Of a DNA stretch of 43,616 nucleotides, positions 7,796 to 15,025 are shown piece by piece. The stretch covers positions 1 to 43,616 of the forward strand of contig CAADTZ010000047.1 of assembly GCA_900752015.1 (NCBI GenBank). The letters run 5' to 3'. Positions within the stretch are counted from its first letter, which is position 1; each line of letters begins with the position of its first letter. The DNA comes from an uncultured Collinsella sp. (GTDB taxonomy: Bacteria > Actinomycetota > Coriobacteriia > Coriobacteriales > Coriobacteriaceae). The notes beneath the pieces are model-generated. The model had not been told where the DNA came from and did not search any database. It worked only from the letters and a program-made list of their open reading frames with translations. A program made the translations under genes and the position numbers.

Positions 7796-8011
7796 CTACT
7801 CGGCGACAGCGGACTTCTCCGCTGCGATCTCGCGGGCGCGCTGCTCCGTGAGGACGCGAGCGATGTCCTTCTTCACGGTGTTGACGCGAGCGGTGTTGTC
7901 CAGCTGGCTGGTGGCCATCTGGAAACGAAGGTTAAAGAGCTCGGCGCGCATTTCCTTCAGCTTCTCAACGAGCTGAGCGTCCGAGAGCTCACGAATCTCT
8001 GCGGGCTTCAT
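7796..8011 (-). CDS. rpmC: 50S ribosomal protein L29
   Basis: A 71-residue two-helix protein with the L29 signature LKEMRAELFNLRFQMATSQL at 18-37 and the N-terminal MKPAEIRELSDAQL. L29 sits near the polypeptide exit tunnel and forms part of the SRP and trigger-factor docking site. Its ATG at 8011 overlaps the rplP stop by one base (TAATG), giving translational coupling. GGAGGAGAAC precedes the start. Confidence 0.96.
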   Translation of the reverse strand: MKPAEIRELSDAQLVEKLKEMRAELFNLRFQMATSQLDNTARVNTVKKDIARVLTEQRAREIAAEKSAVAE

Positions 8012-8514
8012 TAGTTCTCCTCCTTGGCGGCGGCGGCGTCCTCAGCAGCCCACTTGGCCTCGAGAGCGGCCTCCTCAGCCATTTCCTTCTCGATGCGCTG
8101 CTCAGCGTTCTTGGCAACCACAATCTTGGTCTTGATGGGGAGCTTGTGCTGAGCAAGACGCAGAGCCTCGCGAGCGACCTCCTCGGGCACGCCCTTGACC
8201 TCGAACATGATGCGGCCGGGCTTGACGACGGCCACCCACTCCTCGGGGTTACCCTTACCAGAACCCATGCGAGTCTCGGCAGGCTTCTTGGTGATGGGCT
8301 TATCGGGGAAGATCGTGATGTACACACGACCGCCACGCTTCATGTAGCGGGTCATGGCAATACGAGCGGCCTCGATCTGACGGTTGGTGATCCAATGGGC
8401 CTCGAGAGCCTGGATACCAAACTCGCCGAAATGCAGCTCGGTATTACCCTTGGCCTGGCCCTTCATGGAGCCACGCTGCACCTTGCGGTGAAGAATACGC
8501 TTAGGGGCAAGCAC
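8011..8514 (-). CDS. rplP: 50S ribosomal protein L16 with acidic C-terminal extension
   Basis: L16 organises the A-site tRNA region and is needed late in 50S assembly. Typical features: MLAPKRILHRKVQRG at the N-terminus, then GEFGIQALEAHWITNRQIE, and the RMGSGKGNPEEWVAVVKPGR block with the conserved R-x-G-x-G-K-G. At 167 residues it is about 30 longer than the usual 136-140. The extra tail (about 138-167) is Ala/Glu-rich and probably helical. The start is GTG at 8514, overlapping the rpsC TAG by one base. The tail's role is unknown. Confidence 0.96.
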   Translation of the reverse strand: MLAPKRILHRKVQRGSMKGQAKGNTELHFGEFGIQALEAHWITNRQIEAARIAMTRYMKRGGRVYITIFPDKPITKKPAETRMGSGKGNPEEWVAVVKPGRIMFEVKGVPEEVAREALRLAQHKLPIKTKIVVAKNAEQRIEKEMAEEAALEAKWAAEDAAAAKEEN

Positions 8515-9224
8515 TACTGACCCCTCCTCTCGGAGTTACGACGACGAGGACGGGAAGAGCCCTCGAGTGCAGGGTTGGGAACAGGCTGGCCCGGGAGCTT
8601 CTCGCCCAGGTAGATCCAGACCTTCACGCCGCAAGCGCCCATGGTGGTGCTGGCGACAGCCGTGCCGTAGTCGATCTTGGCACGGAGGGTGTGCAGAGGC
8701 ACGCGACCCTCGCGGTACCACTCACGACGGCCCATCTCGGCACCGCCGAGACGACCGGAGCACTGGATACGGATGCCCTTAGCGCCGGCCTTGCGGGCGG
8801 ACTGGACAGCCTTGCGCATAGCGCGACGGAAGGCAACGCGGCCCTCGAGCTGCTCGGCGATAGACTGAGCAACGAGGTTGGCGTCGAGCTCGGGGCGCTT
8901 GATCTCGACAACGTCGACGGAGAGCTGGCCCTTGGAGACGCCAGCAACCTTCTCGAGCTCGGTGCGGAGGGTATCGATCTCGGCACCCTTCTTACCGATG
9001 ACAACGCCGGGGCGAGCGGTGAGGATGATGACCTTCACCTTGTCGCCAGCGCGCTCGATCTCGACGCGGGAGACAGCTGCGCGGGAAAGACGCTTCTCGA
9101 GGTACTTGCGGATCTCGAGATCGTTACCGAGGGTCTTAGCGTAATCCTTCTCTGCGAACCAGCGGGAGCGCCAGTTCTCGGTGATGCCAAGACGGAAGCC
9201 GGTGGGGTAGACTTTCTGACCCAT
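8514..9224 (-). CDS. rpsC: 30S ribosomal protein S3
   Basis: A 236-residue S3, part of the mRNA entry channel and helicase. N-terminal MGQKVYPTGFRLGI, a KH domain with the GxxG-type loop GVVIGKKGAEIDTLR at about 74-88, and the C-terminal domain with GAEMGRREWYREGRVPLHTLRA are all present. The tail is Arg-rich (SSRPRRRNSERRGQ). It starts 7 bp after the rplV stop, and its stop overlaps the rplP GTG. Confidence 0.98.
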   Translation of the reverse strand: MGQKVYPTGFRLGITENWRSRWFAEKDYAKTLGNDLEIRKYLEKRLSRAAVSRVEIERAGDKVKVIILTARPGVVIGKKGAEIDTLRTELEKVAGVSKGQLSVDVVEIKRPELDANLVAQSIAEQLEGRVAFRRAMRKAVQSARKAGAKGIRIQCSGRLGGAEMGRREWYREGRVPLHTLRAKIDYGTAVASTTMGACGVKVWIYLGEKLPGQPVPNPALEGSSRPRRRNSERRGQ

Positions 9225-9230
9225 ACAGCT

Positions 9231-9602
9231 TTACGCCTCCTTTCGAGGAGCAACGACGACGGTGATGTGGGAAGTACGCTTCAGAATGCGAGAAGCGGAA
9301 CCCTTGGCGCGGGGACGGATGCGCTTAAGCGTCGGACCCTCGTCAACATAGGCAGCGGCGACAACCAGGTTGTCGGCACGCAGACCGTTGTTGTTCTCGG
9401 CGTTCGCAACGGCGGAACGGAGAACCTTCTCGACATCCACGGCGACGGCGCGGTCGCAGAAGTGGAGGATGTCGAAGGCCTGAGCGACAGGCTTGCGGCG
9501 GATCAGATCGACCACCAGGCGGGCCTTGCTGGGGGAAACACGCACGTACTTAGCGACGGCGCGAACCTCGGTGGCCTCAGTTTCAATAGACTTAGTTGCC
9601 AT
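9231..9602 (-). CDS. rplV: 50S ribosomal protein L22
   Basis: A 123-residue L22, which lines the nascent-peptide tunnel with L4. Conserved features are AKYVRVSPSKARLVVDLIR (18-36), ANAENNNGLRADNLVV, and the C-terminal beta-hairpin region IRPRAKGSASRILKRTSHITVVV, which reaches the tunnel constriction and is the site where macrolide resistance changes are known. I see no obvious insertion or deletion in that loop. A short extension precedes the family core at the N-terminus. Confidence 0.97.
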   Translation of the reverse strand: MATKSIETEATEVRAVAKYVRVSPSKARLVVDLIRRKPVAQAFDILHFCDRAVAVDVEKVLRSAVANAENNNGLRADNLVVAAAYVDEGPTLKRIRPRAKGSASRILKRTSHITVVVAPRKEA

Positions 9603-9616
9603 TTACGGTTAACCCC

Positions 9617-9877
9617 CTATTTGGCCTTGTGGCCACGGAACGTACGAGTCGGCGCGAACTCGCCGAGCTTGTGACCAACCATGGACTCGGTAACATACAC
9701 GGGCACATGCTTGCGGCCGTCGTGGACGGCGATGGTGTGACCAACCATCTCGGGGAAGATGGTGGACGCGCGGGACCAGGTCTTCACGACGTCCTTCTTG
9801 CCAGCCTCGTTCATCGCGGTGATACGCGAGAGAAGGCGAGTCTCCACGAACGGGCCCTTTTTGAGACTTCTGCTCAT
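9617..9877 (-). CDS. rpsS: 30S ribosomal protein S19
   Basis: An 86-residue S19, located in the 30S head near the A-site finger bridge. Diagnostic MSRSLKKGPFVE at the start, then TIFPEMVGHTIAVHDGRKHVPVYVTE and MVGHKLGEFAPTRTFRGHK. It is of standard length and starts at the ATG at 9877, after AGGAGAAAGCACTT. It follows rplB by 32 bp. Confidence 0.98.
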   Translation of the reverse strand: MSRSLKKGPFVETRLLSRITAMNEAGKKDVVKTWSRASTIFPEMVGHTIAVHDGRKHVPVYVTESMVGHKLGEFAPTRTFRGHKAK

Positions 9878-9909
9878 AAGTGCTTTCTCCTAAAACTCGG
9901 TATCCGAAA

Positions 9910-10740
9910 TTACTTCTTACGGCGACGAATGATGTGCTGGTTCGAGACCTTCTTCTTCTTGCGCGTACGAAGGCCCTTCGTCGGCTTACCCCAGGGGGTA
10001 ACGGAGGGACGACCAGAGGTGTGGTTCTTGCCCTCGCCACCGCCGTGCGGGTGGTCGACAGGGTTCATGACGGTACCGCGGACGGTCGGGCGCACGTTCA
10101 TGTGACGCTTACGGCCGGCCTTGCCGATGACGATGTTGGAGTGATCGGCGTTGCCGACCTCACCGACGGTGGCGCGGCAGGTAACGAGGATGCGGCGCAT
10201 CTCGGAGGAAGGCATACGGACGATAGCGTACTTGCCCTCCTTACCCATCAGCTGGCAGGAGTTACCGGCGGAACGGGCGATAGCAGCGCCCTTGCCCGGC
10301 TGGAACTCGACGGCGTGGATGAGCGTACCGACGGGGATGTCGGCGAGGGGCAGAGCGTTGCCCGGCTTGATGTCGGCGTCAGAACCGGACATGATGGTCT
10401 GACCGACCTCGAGGCCCTTGGGGGCCAGGATGTAGCGCTTCTCACCGTCAGCGTAGTGCAGCAGAGCGATGCGAGCGGAACGGTTCGGATCGTACTCGAT
10501 CGTGGCAACCTTGGCGGGCACGCCGTCCTTGTTGCGCTTGAAGTCGATCACGCGGTAACGACGCTTCACGCCGCCGCCCTGGTGGCGGGTGGTGATGCGG
10601 CCGTTGTTGTTACGACCGGCCTTCTTGGGCAGGGGCTCGAGAAGAGACTTCTCGGGCTTGGTGCAGGTGATCTCGGAGAAGTCGGAGATCGTCTGCCAAC
10701 GCCTACCAGCGGAGGTCGGCTTAAGGTGCTTTACAGCCAT
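9910..10740 (-). CDS. rplB: 50S ribosomal protein L2
   Basis: A 276-residue L2, the conserved peptidyl-transferase-proximal protein required for subunit association. It has the N-terminal RNA-binding OB fold and the SH3-like domain. The C-terminal block GTVMNPVDHPHGGGEGKNHTSGRPSVTPWG carries the conserved His of the PHGGG motif. The start is ATG at 10740 with GAAAGGGATTGTA upstream; the frame is open to 10902 but the extra residues are not L2-like. A 178-bp gap before it holds the GGACACGCCCG motif and a hairpin. Confidence 0.98.
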   Translation of the reverse strand: MAVKHLKPTSAGRRWQTISDFSEITCTKPEKSLLEPLPKKAGRNNNGRITTRHQGGGVKRRYRVIDFKRNKDGVPAKVATIEYDPNRSARIALLHYADGEKRYILAPKGLEVGQTIMSGSDADIKPGNALPLADIPVGTLIHAVEFQPGKGAAIARSAGNSCQLMGKEGKYAIVRMPSSEMRRILVTCRATVGEVGNADHSNIVIGKAGRKRHMNVRPTVRGTVMNPVDHPHGGGEGKNHTSGRPSVTPWGKPTKGLRTRKKKKVSNQHIIRRRKK

Positions 10741-10820
10741 TACAATCCCTTTCAATAGGAATCCGTTAGCCATCGCAGACAGGGATTCGAGGTTCTGCCT
10801 CGGGTGCGATGACACCGGAC

Positions 10821-10852
10821 GTATACACGGTTCCGGGCGTGTCCATTTTATA
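10821..10852 (-). promoter_or_regulatory. Ribosomal leader motif, copy before rplB
   Basis: On the minus strand, GGACACGCCCG-GAA-CCGTG followed by TATAC. It matches 23 of 26 bases with the copy before rplC (12685-12710), and the GGAYACGCCCG core is also found before rpsL (41403-41413). ACACG and CGTGT can pair around an 8-base loop. Immediately upstream, GGGCGTAT forms an inverted repeat with ACACGCCC. Its function (internal promoter, operator or RNA structure) is unknown. Confidence 0.55.
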
Positions 10853-10865
10853 CGCCCAAAACCTT

Positions 10866-10900
10866 GAGCTCCCGCCTCCCCTATTGGGAGGCATGAGCTC
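10866..10900 (-). other. Intercistronic hairpin between rplW and rplB
   Basis: GAGCTC (10866-10871) pairs with GAGCTC (10895-10900), and GCCTCCC (10874-10880) pairs with GGGAGGC (10886-10892), with a small internal loop and a 5-base apical loop. It lacks a T-run, so full termination is unlikely. It may attenuate transcription, mark an RNA processing site or stabilise mRNA. Confidence 0.55.
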
Positions 10901-10918
10901 ACTCAACAGCAGCGAGTC

Positions 10919-11206
10919 TTAGGCCTGGTTGCCAAAGACCTCGATGGTGTCGCCCTCGGCCAGCGTGACGATGGCCTTCTTCCAAGAACGGGTCTTGCCG
11001 GCGACATAGCGCACGCGCTTGGTCTTGGGCTTGACCGTCAGGGTGTTCACGCGAACGACCTTGACGCCGAAGATCTCCTCGACAGCGTCCTTGATCTGAT
11101 ACTTGTTAGCATCCTTGGCGACCTCGAACGTGTACTTGTTCAGCTCCATGCCGGAGAAGGAACGCTCGGACACGATCGGACGGATGATGATCTCGTGGGC
11201 GGTCAT
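10919..11206 (-). CDS. rplW: 50S ribosomal protein L23
   Basis: A 95-residue L23, at the tunnel exit, where it docks trigger factor and SRP. It has the N-terminal HEIIIRPIVSERSFSGMELNKYTF block, the central YQIKDAVEEIFGVKVVRVNTL and the loop region KPKTKRVRYVAGKTRSWKKAIVTL. The ATG at 11206 directly abuts the rplD stop (11207), implying coupled translation. Confidence 0.97.
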   Translation of the reverse strand: MTAHEIIIRPIVSERSFSGMELNKYTFEVAKDANKYQIKDAVEEIFGVKVVRVNTLTVKPKTKRVRYVAGKTRSWKKAIVTLAEGDTIEVFGNQA

Positions 11207-11833
11207 TTATGCAAGCACCTCCCCGAAGTGAGCGGCGATGTCGGCGGGCATCAACACAGCGTTGTTGTTGACGAGATCGTAGGTGTTGGCCTCGTCAGCG
11301 GTGATGATGAACGTCTTGGGAATGTTGCGGAACGACAGGTAGGCGTTGACGTCCTCATCGCGAACGATGATGGTCAGACGCTTGCCCTCAAGGCCGAGAG
11401 CCTTGAGCATGGCGACGGCAGCCTTGGTGGAAGGCTTCTCGAAGCCGTAGTCGTCGACGAGCACGAGCTCGCCATCGGCCAGCTTGGCGGACAGCGCGGA
11501 GCGCATAGCCAGCTTGACCTCCTTGTTGTTCATACGCTTAGCGTAAGAACGGGGCTTGGGGGCGAAGACAACGCCACCGTGACGCCACTGGGCAGCACGG
11601 ATGGAACCCTGGCGGGCACGGCCGGTGCCCTTCTGACGCCAAGGCTTCTTGCCGCCACCGGAAACCTCAGAGCGGCCCTTAGCGGACTGGGTGCCCTGAC
11701 GCCAAGAGGCCATCTGGCACTTGACGATGTGGTGCATAACGTGGATGTTCGGCTCGATGCCGTACACCTCAGCGGCGAGCTCGGCCTCGGCGACCTTCTT
11801 GCCCTCGCTGTTCTTTACTTCAAACTTTGCCAT
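11207..11833 (-). CDS. rplD: 50S ribosomal protein L4
   Basis: A 208-residue L4. The long tunnel-reaching loop is recognisable (KGRSEVSGGGKKPWRQKGTG then RARQGSIRAAQWRHGGVVFAP), as is the C-terminal Rossmann-like globular part. In gamma-proteobacteria L4 also represses its own operon through the S10 leader. That is not established here, but a structured leader precedes rplC. The start at 11833 follows AAGGAGAACACTTAA. Confidence 0.97.
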   Translation of the reverse strand: MAKFEVKNSEGKKVAEAELAAEVYGIEPNIHVMHHIVKCQMASWRQGTQSAKGRSEVSGGGKKPWRQKGTGRARQGSIRAAQWRHGGVVFAPKPRSYAKRMNNKEVKLAMRSALSAKLADGELVLVDDYGFEKPSTKAAVAMLKALGLEGKRLTIIVRDEDVNAYLSFRNIPKTFIITADEANTYDLVNNNAVLMPADIAAHFGEVLA

Positions 11834-11879
11834 TTAAGTGTTCTCCTTGGTATGACGCTGGGCTAAATGGGCTGGGCCC

Positions 11880-12500
11880 TTAGGCCATACGGATGGCGAC
11901 GAGACCATTCTTGGCACCCGGGACAGCGCCCTTGACCAAGATGAGGTTCTGCTCGGCATCGATGCGGACAACGGAAAGGTTCTTGACGGTAACGCGCTCG
12001 TTACCCATGTGACCGGCCATCTTGACGCCCTTGAGGACGCGCGCAGGATAGGCGCACTGACCGATAGAACCGGGGTGACGCTGGAAGTGAGAACCATGCG
12101 TCATAGGACCGCGGCGCTGACCCCAGCGCTTGATGCGACCCTGGAAGCCCTTACCCTTGGAGGTACCGATGACGTCGACCTTCTCGACATCAGCGAAATC
12201 AGCGACGGTGACGACCTCGCCGACCTTGTGCTCCTCGCCGTTCTCGACGCGGACCTCACGAAGGAAGCGAACAGGCTCGACGCCAGCCTTGGCGAAGTGA
12301 CCAGCCATGGGCTTGTTCACGTTCTTGGCCTTGATGTCGCCGAAACCGATCTGGACGGCGTCATAGCCGTCGGTTGCCTGAGTTTTAACCTGCGAGACAG
12401 CGCAGGGGCCAGCCTGGATGACCGTGACGGGGACGACGTTGTCGTCCTCGTCCCAAACCTGGGTCATGCCAATCTTGCGGCCGAGAATCATGCTGATCAA
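11880..12500 (-). CDS. rplC: 50S ribosomal protein L3
   Basis: A 206-residue L3, an early 23S-binding protein near the peptidyl-transferase centre. The family blocks ILGRKIGMTQVW (5-16) and GTSKGKGFQGRIKRWGQRRGPMTHGSHFQRHPGSIG (the W-finger region) are clear. The preferred start is TTG at 12500 (giving MISMILGRK), supported by GGGA seven bases upstream and by homologs with two to three residues before the ILG block. An ATG at 12491 is the alternative. It heads this transcript; normally rpsJ would be directly upstream, but rpsJ is 25 kb away. Confidence 0.95.
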   Translation of the reverse strand: MISMILGRKIGMTQVWDEDDNVVPVTVIQAGPCAVSQVKTQATDGYDAVQIGFGDIKAKNVNKPMAGHFAKAGVEPVRFLREVRVENGEEHKVGEVVTVADFADVEKVDVIGTSKGKGFQGRIKRWGQRRGPMTHGSHFQRHPGSIGQCAYPARVLKGVKMAGHMGNERVTVKNLSVVRIDAEQNLILVKGAVPGAKNGLVAIRMA

Positions 12501-12507
12501 GATATGA

Positions 12508-12722
12508 TCCCAACTCTCGCGTGGTCTTGGGACAATGCGTACACCACCGAGCGTACGCCCCTAGAGGACCACTACTTACACGACGTGCTCTCCAGCCTTG
12601 TATTGCGTCCGAACTACCTGACAACCCTATTAAGCAGGCGTTTTGTCCAGCCAGAATACTCCCCTGGTTACACACAGCTGTCTAGTATACACGGCTGCGG
12701 GCGTATCCATCGAGATTCATAT
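12508..12722 (-). promoter_or_regulatory. Leader and candidate promoter region of the rplC operon
   Basis: On the minus strand, TATGAA (12722-12717) lies eight bases before GGATACGCCCG-CAG-CCGTG, which begins at 12708. The same arrangement is seen before rpsL. A leader of about 200 bases would follow. It contains GCGTAC/GTACGC (12537-12542 with 12553-12558) and TCCCAA/TTGGGA (12508-12513 with 12527-12532). The latter pairs the GGGA that would act as the rplC ribosome-binding site. No good -35 element is visible. Confidence 0.45.
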
Positions 12723-12818
12723 TTCACTCACATTGTTTACGCAGGTAAAGTGCGCGGAGTCGCCTGGGGCCGGCAGAGCGGCGGCGAAATATATTAAGGT
12801 TGCTGCTCTGCCGGGCTT

Positions 12819-12876
12819 GGGAGACGACACGTTGACGCCTGCTTAACTCTGCTCGCTCAGGCTAAAGACTTTGTTG
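12819..12876. repeat. 58-bp direct repeat, left copy
   Basis: Matches 24346-24403 in the same orientation with one mismatch (12836 C, 24363 T). The right copy covers the last codons and the downstream region of the intact histidine phosphatase gene. The two copies bracket the 11.5-kb PTS/sulfatase cassette. Beyond 12876 similarity continues at a lower level into a decayed copy of the phosphatase gene. Confidence 0.9.
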
Positions 12877-13020
12877 GGGATCCACTATTTGTTGGAGGGT
12901 GAATTTGCTTTGAAGCGGTTTGCCTTCCGCCTGTGGCTTTTTTGAATTGGCGGCTGACGCTGCCGCGACTTATTGCCAAGAGGACTTCAACACCATCGGC
13001 GCTCATGAGACGAGCGGGAC
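12819..13020 (-). pseudogene. Decayed 3' fragment of a histidine phosphatase gene
   Basis: This stretch is similar to the C-terminal part of the intact histidine phosphatase gene at 24389-25009. Translated remnants read MSADGVEVLLAISRGSVSRQ where the intact copy has MSADDVETVLAVSHGSASRQ, so the second catalytic His is replaced by Arg. About 70 bp are missing internally and the N-terminal two thirds of the gene is absent. The rest of the 600-bp gap before rplC holds the rplC leader, and 13021-13099 shows nothing recognisable. Confidence 0.75.
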
Positions 13021-13099
13021 ACGGCGACCTCCTCAAGGCAGAAGAGGAAGGCCCGCGCTCCAGCTCCATTATCGCGGCATCCCGTTTCGGGGCGAAGAA

Positions 13100-13897
13100 C
13101 TAGAGCACCGAGAACCGGATGAAATTGTACGTGCAGATCACGATGATGAGCACGAGGGCGAACACGTAGAGCTTATCGACCGCCGCCGAGTCCATCCGGC
13201 GCAGCAGGCGGCGCCCCACGACCGACCCAAGCACCGCCATCGCCGCCATGCCCAGCAGGACCACGGGGAGGAACGCGGGCACGCTGCCCGTGGCCAGCGT
13301 GTAGATGAGGCTCGCCGTCTGCGAGAACGCGATGATGAACAGCGACGCCTGCGCGGCGGGCTTGCTCTCCATGGCGAAGAAGAAGACGAGGATGGCCAGG
13401 TTGAAGGGGCCGCCGCCGATGCCGAGGAAGGACCAGCACGCCCCGGCGCAGAACCCTATGAGCGCCTGCGCCCACGCATTCTCGAGCTTGAGGCCCTTGA
13501 TGCGCGCCTTGTTGAGCGTGTAGGCCAGCACGAGGACGGCGAGCACGATGAGCACGGCGGCCTGGACCGCGCCGACGAGCTCGGCGTCGGGGAACACGGA
13601 CCCCAGCCGGTTGAACAACATCTTGCCGATCACGCCGCCCACCGCGGAGCTGACGGCGATGGGCGACATCGCCCGCGCGTCGATATCAGACTGCCCGCTC
13701 GCCGCGTTCTGCGCGAGCGTGGAGAGCGACATGATGAGCACCGACATGCTCGAGAGGAAGCTCACCGTGCTCACGCTCATGACGTTCATCGCGTCGACCA
13801 CGGGCTTGATGATCACGCCGCCGCCGATGCCACAGAGCGGCCCCAGAAGCGACGCCAGGAAGCATACCGCGAAGACCAAGATGTATTGAGGACCCAT
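13100..13897 (-). CDS. TauE/SafE family anion (sulfite/sulfate) exporter
   Basis: A 265-residue integral membrane protein with about seven to eight hydrophobic segments. The two TauE/SafE repeat motifs are seen: LCGIGGGVIIKPVVDAM near 21-37 in the first half and FLGIGGGPFNLAILVFF in the second. Characterised members move sulfite, sulfoacetate or related organosulfur anions across the membrane. The start ATG at 13897 follows AGGAGCTTGTTCGG. It lies at the end of the sulfatase operon, about 480 bp after the previous intact gene, with a decayed paralog between. Given the cytoplasmic sulfatases, export of released sulfate or sulfite is the natural inference. The substrate and direction are not proved. 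Confidence 0.85.
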   Translation of the reverse strand: MGPQYILVFAVCFLASLLGPLCGIGGGVIIKPVVDAMNVMSVSTVSFLSSMSVLIMSLSTLAQNAASGQSDIDARAMSPIAVSSAVGGVIGKMLFNRLGSVFPDAELVGAVQAAVLIVLAVLVLAYTLNKARIKGLKLENAWAQALIGFCAGACWSFLGIGGGPFNLAILVFFFAMESKPAAQASLFIIAFSQTASLIYTLATGSVPAFLPVVLLGMAAMAVLGSVVGRRLLRRMDSAAVDKLYVFALVLIIVICTYNFIRFSVL

Positions 13898-14127
13898 CCG
13901 AACAAGCTCCTATCGATCGAGCAACACCCTATGCAACGAATTGCAAGCGTTCGTATCATTCAAAACCGCAGCGTATGGTTGTGGACTTTTACATATCTCG
14001 AACGCTGCTGCGCGATATGTCCCTATTTACGCCGCTCATGCGGAGCACCGTTGCGCCAAGGGCTAGGCGTCCCCGCCAATCTGCCTGCCGAGTCCATCAA
14101 TGGCCCGCGCACAGTCTCGACACGCCG

Positions 14128-14377
14128 CTAGTAGTTAGCGAAGTAATCCTGGTTGAAGATGCACGCGTAGACGACGTCGAGCAGCAGCGCGGTGGAAACG
14201 CTCATGGCGAAGTGCCCGATGTTGTCCTCGCGGTGCATCCGGACAGGAAGTTGATGGTCGCCACGTCGGCGACACCCACGGCGTCCATCACGGGCTTAAT
14301 GATGATGCCCCGCCGACACCGCAGATGGCACTGATGGTAGAGGCGAAAAACGCAATGGCGAATACGATTGCTAGCAT
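14128..14377 (-). pseudogene. Frameshifted and deleted TauE/SafE paralog
   Basis: From the ATG at 14377 the reading gives MLAIVFAIAFFASTISAICG then VGG, which is the TauE/SafE N-terminus. A frameshift in the glycine run follows, and a second frame continues IIIKPVMDAVGVADVATINF. After a further break, LLLDVVYACIFNQDYFANY and a stop form a C-terminal membrane helix. The middle of the protein, about 150 residues, is missing. It resembles but is not identical to the intact neighbour, so it is a separate paralog that decayed. The 13898-14127 stretch holds no gene that I recognise. Confidence 0.75.
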
Positions 14378-14398
14378 ATGAAGCGCCTAGACTCTTCC

Positions 14399-15010
14399 CT
14401 ACTTGTCAGGCATGGCTGCTGCGAGCGTCCGCTCAGCGCGCTCGCAATAGGACGCGGCGCGCCCCTCGTCACCCTTGTTCTCGTACTGAACCGAGAGCAT
14501 CTGGCAGAGCAGGGCCTCTTCCATGCCAGCCGCCTCCGACAACGCGCGCTCCATCTCGTCGATATAGGCATACGAGCCCTTGAGGAAGACGTCATAGGTG
14601 CGACGGTCGGCACGCGCAGCCTCGCGATCACCGTGCTCCTCGAGGTAGGAGAGCACCTCGCGTGCGTGGGGCTCATCCCCGATCTCCACGTAGAAGGAGA
14701 ACGCCTTTGCCGCCAGCGCGAGTGTCTGCTCCTCGCTCATCTTGAGCGAACCCATCTCGCGGATGATGCGCTCGGATGCCTCGACGTCATCCATGGCAAG
14801 AGCTGCGTTCAAGCGCATGAAAAGCACGTTGTACGTGGGGTACAGCACGCTAGTGAGCGGGCGGTTCAGGACCTTGAGGTAGTTGTTGAGGTCGCCCTCG
14901 CGCAGGTACGCCTCGAGCTTGGCGAAGGTTGTGCGCTTTTGGACCTCCATGTAAATGGTGAACCCGACCGCAACCACTACGACCACAATGCCGATCGTCT
15001 TCATATCCAT
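14399..15010 (-). CDS. Membrane-anchored helical (TPR-like) protein of unknown function
   Basis: A 203-residue protein with one N-terminal membrane segment (IGIVVVVVAVGFTIYMEV, about 6-23) and no cleavable signal. The rest is predicted helical and rich in Ala, Glu and Leu, with repeated helix pairs (for example SYLEEHGDREAARADRRTY and MLSVQYENKGDEGRAASYCE) suggestive of TPR-like repeats. ATG at 15010 follows GAAAGGCCTATCC. It lies 15 bp after the first sulfatase gene, so it belongs to the same operon. I do not recognise the family. A scaffolding or transport-accessory role would be speculation. Confidence 0.7.
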   Translation of the reverse strand: MDMKTIGIVVVVVAVGFTIYMEVQKRTTFAKLEAYLREGDLNNYLKVLNRPLTSVLYPTYNVLFMRLNAALAMDDVEASERIIREMGSLKMSEEQTLALAAKAFSFYVEIGDEPHAREVLSYLEEHGDREAARADRRTYDVFLKGSYAYIDEMERALSEAAGMEEALLCQMLSVQYENKGDEGRAASYCERAERTLAAAMPDK

Positions 15011-15025
15011 GGATAGGCCTTTCTC

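Noticed and set aside
12009..12797. A 262-residue plus-strand frame across rplC and its leader
   Set aside because: It is antisense to rplC and runs through the promoter region with no family match.
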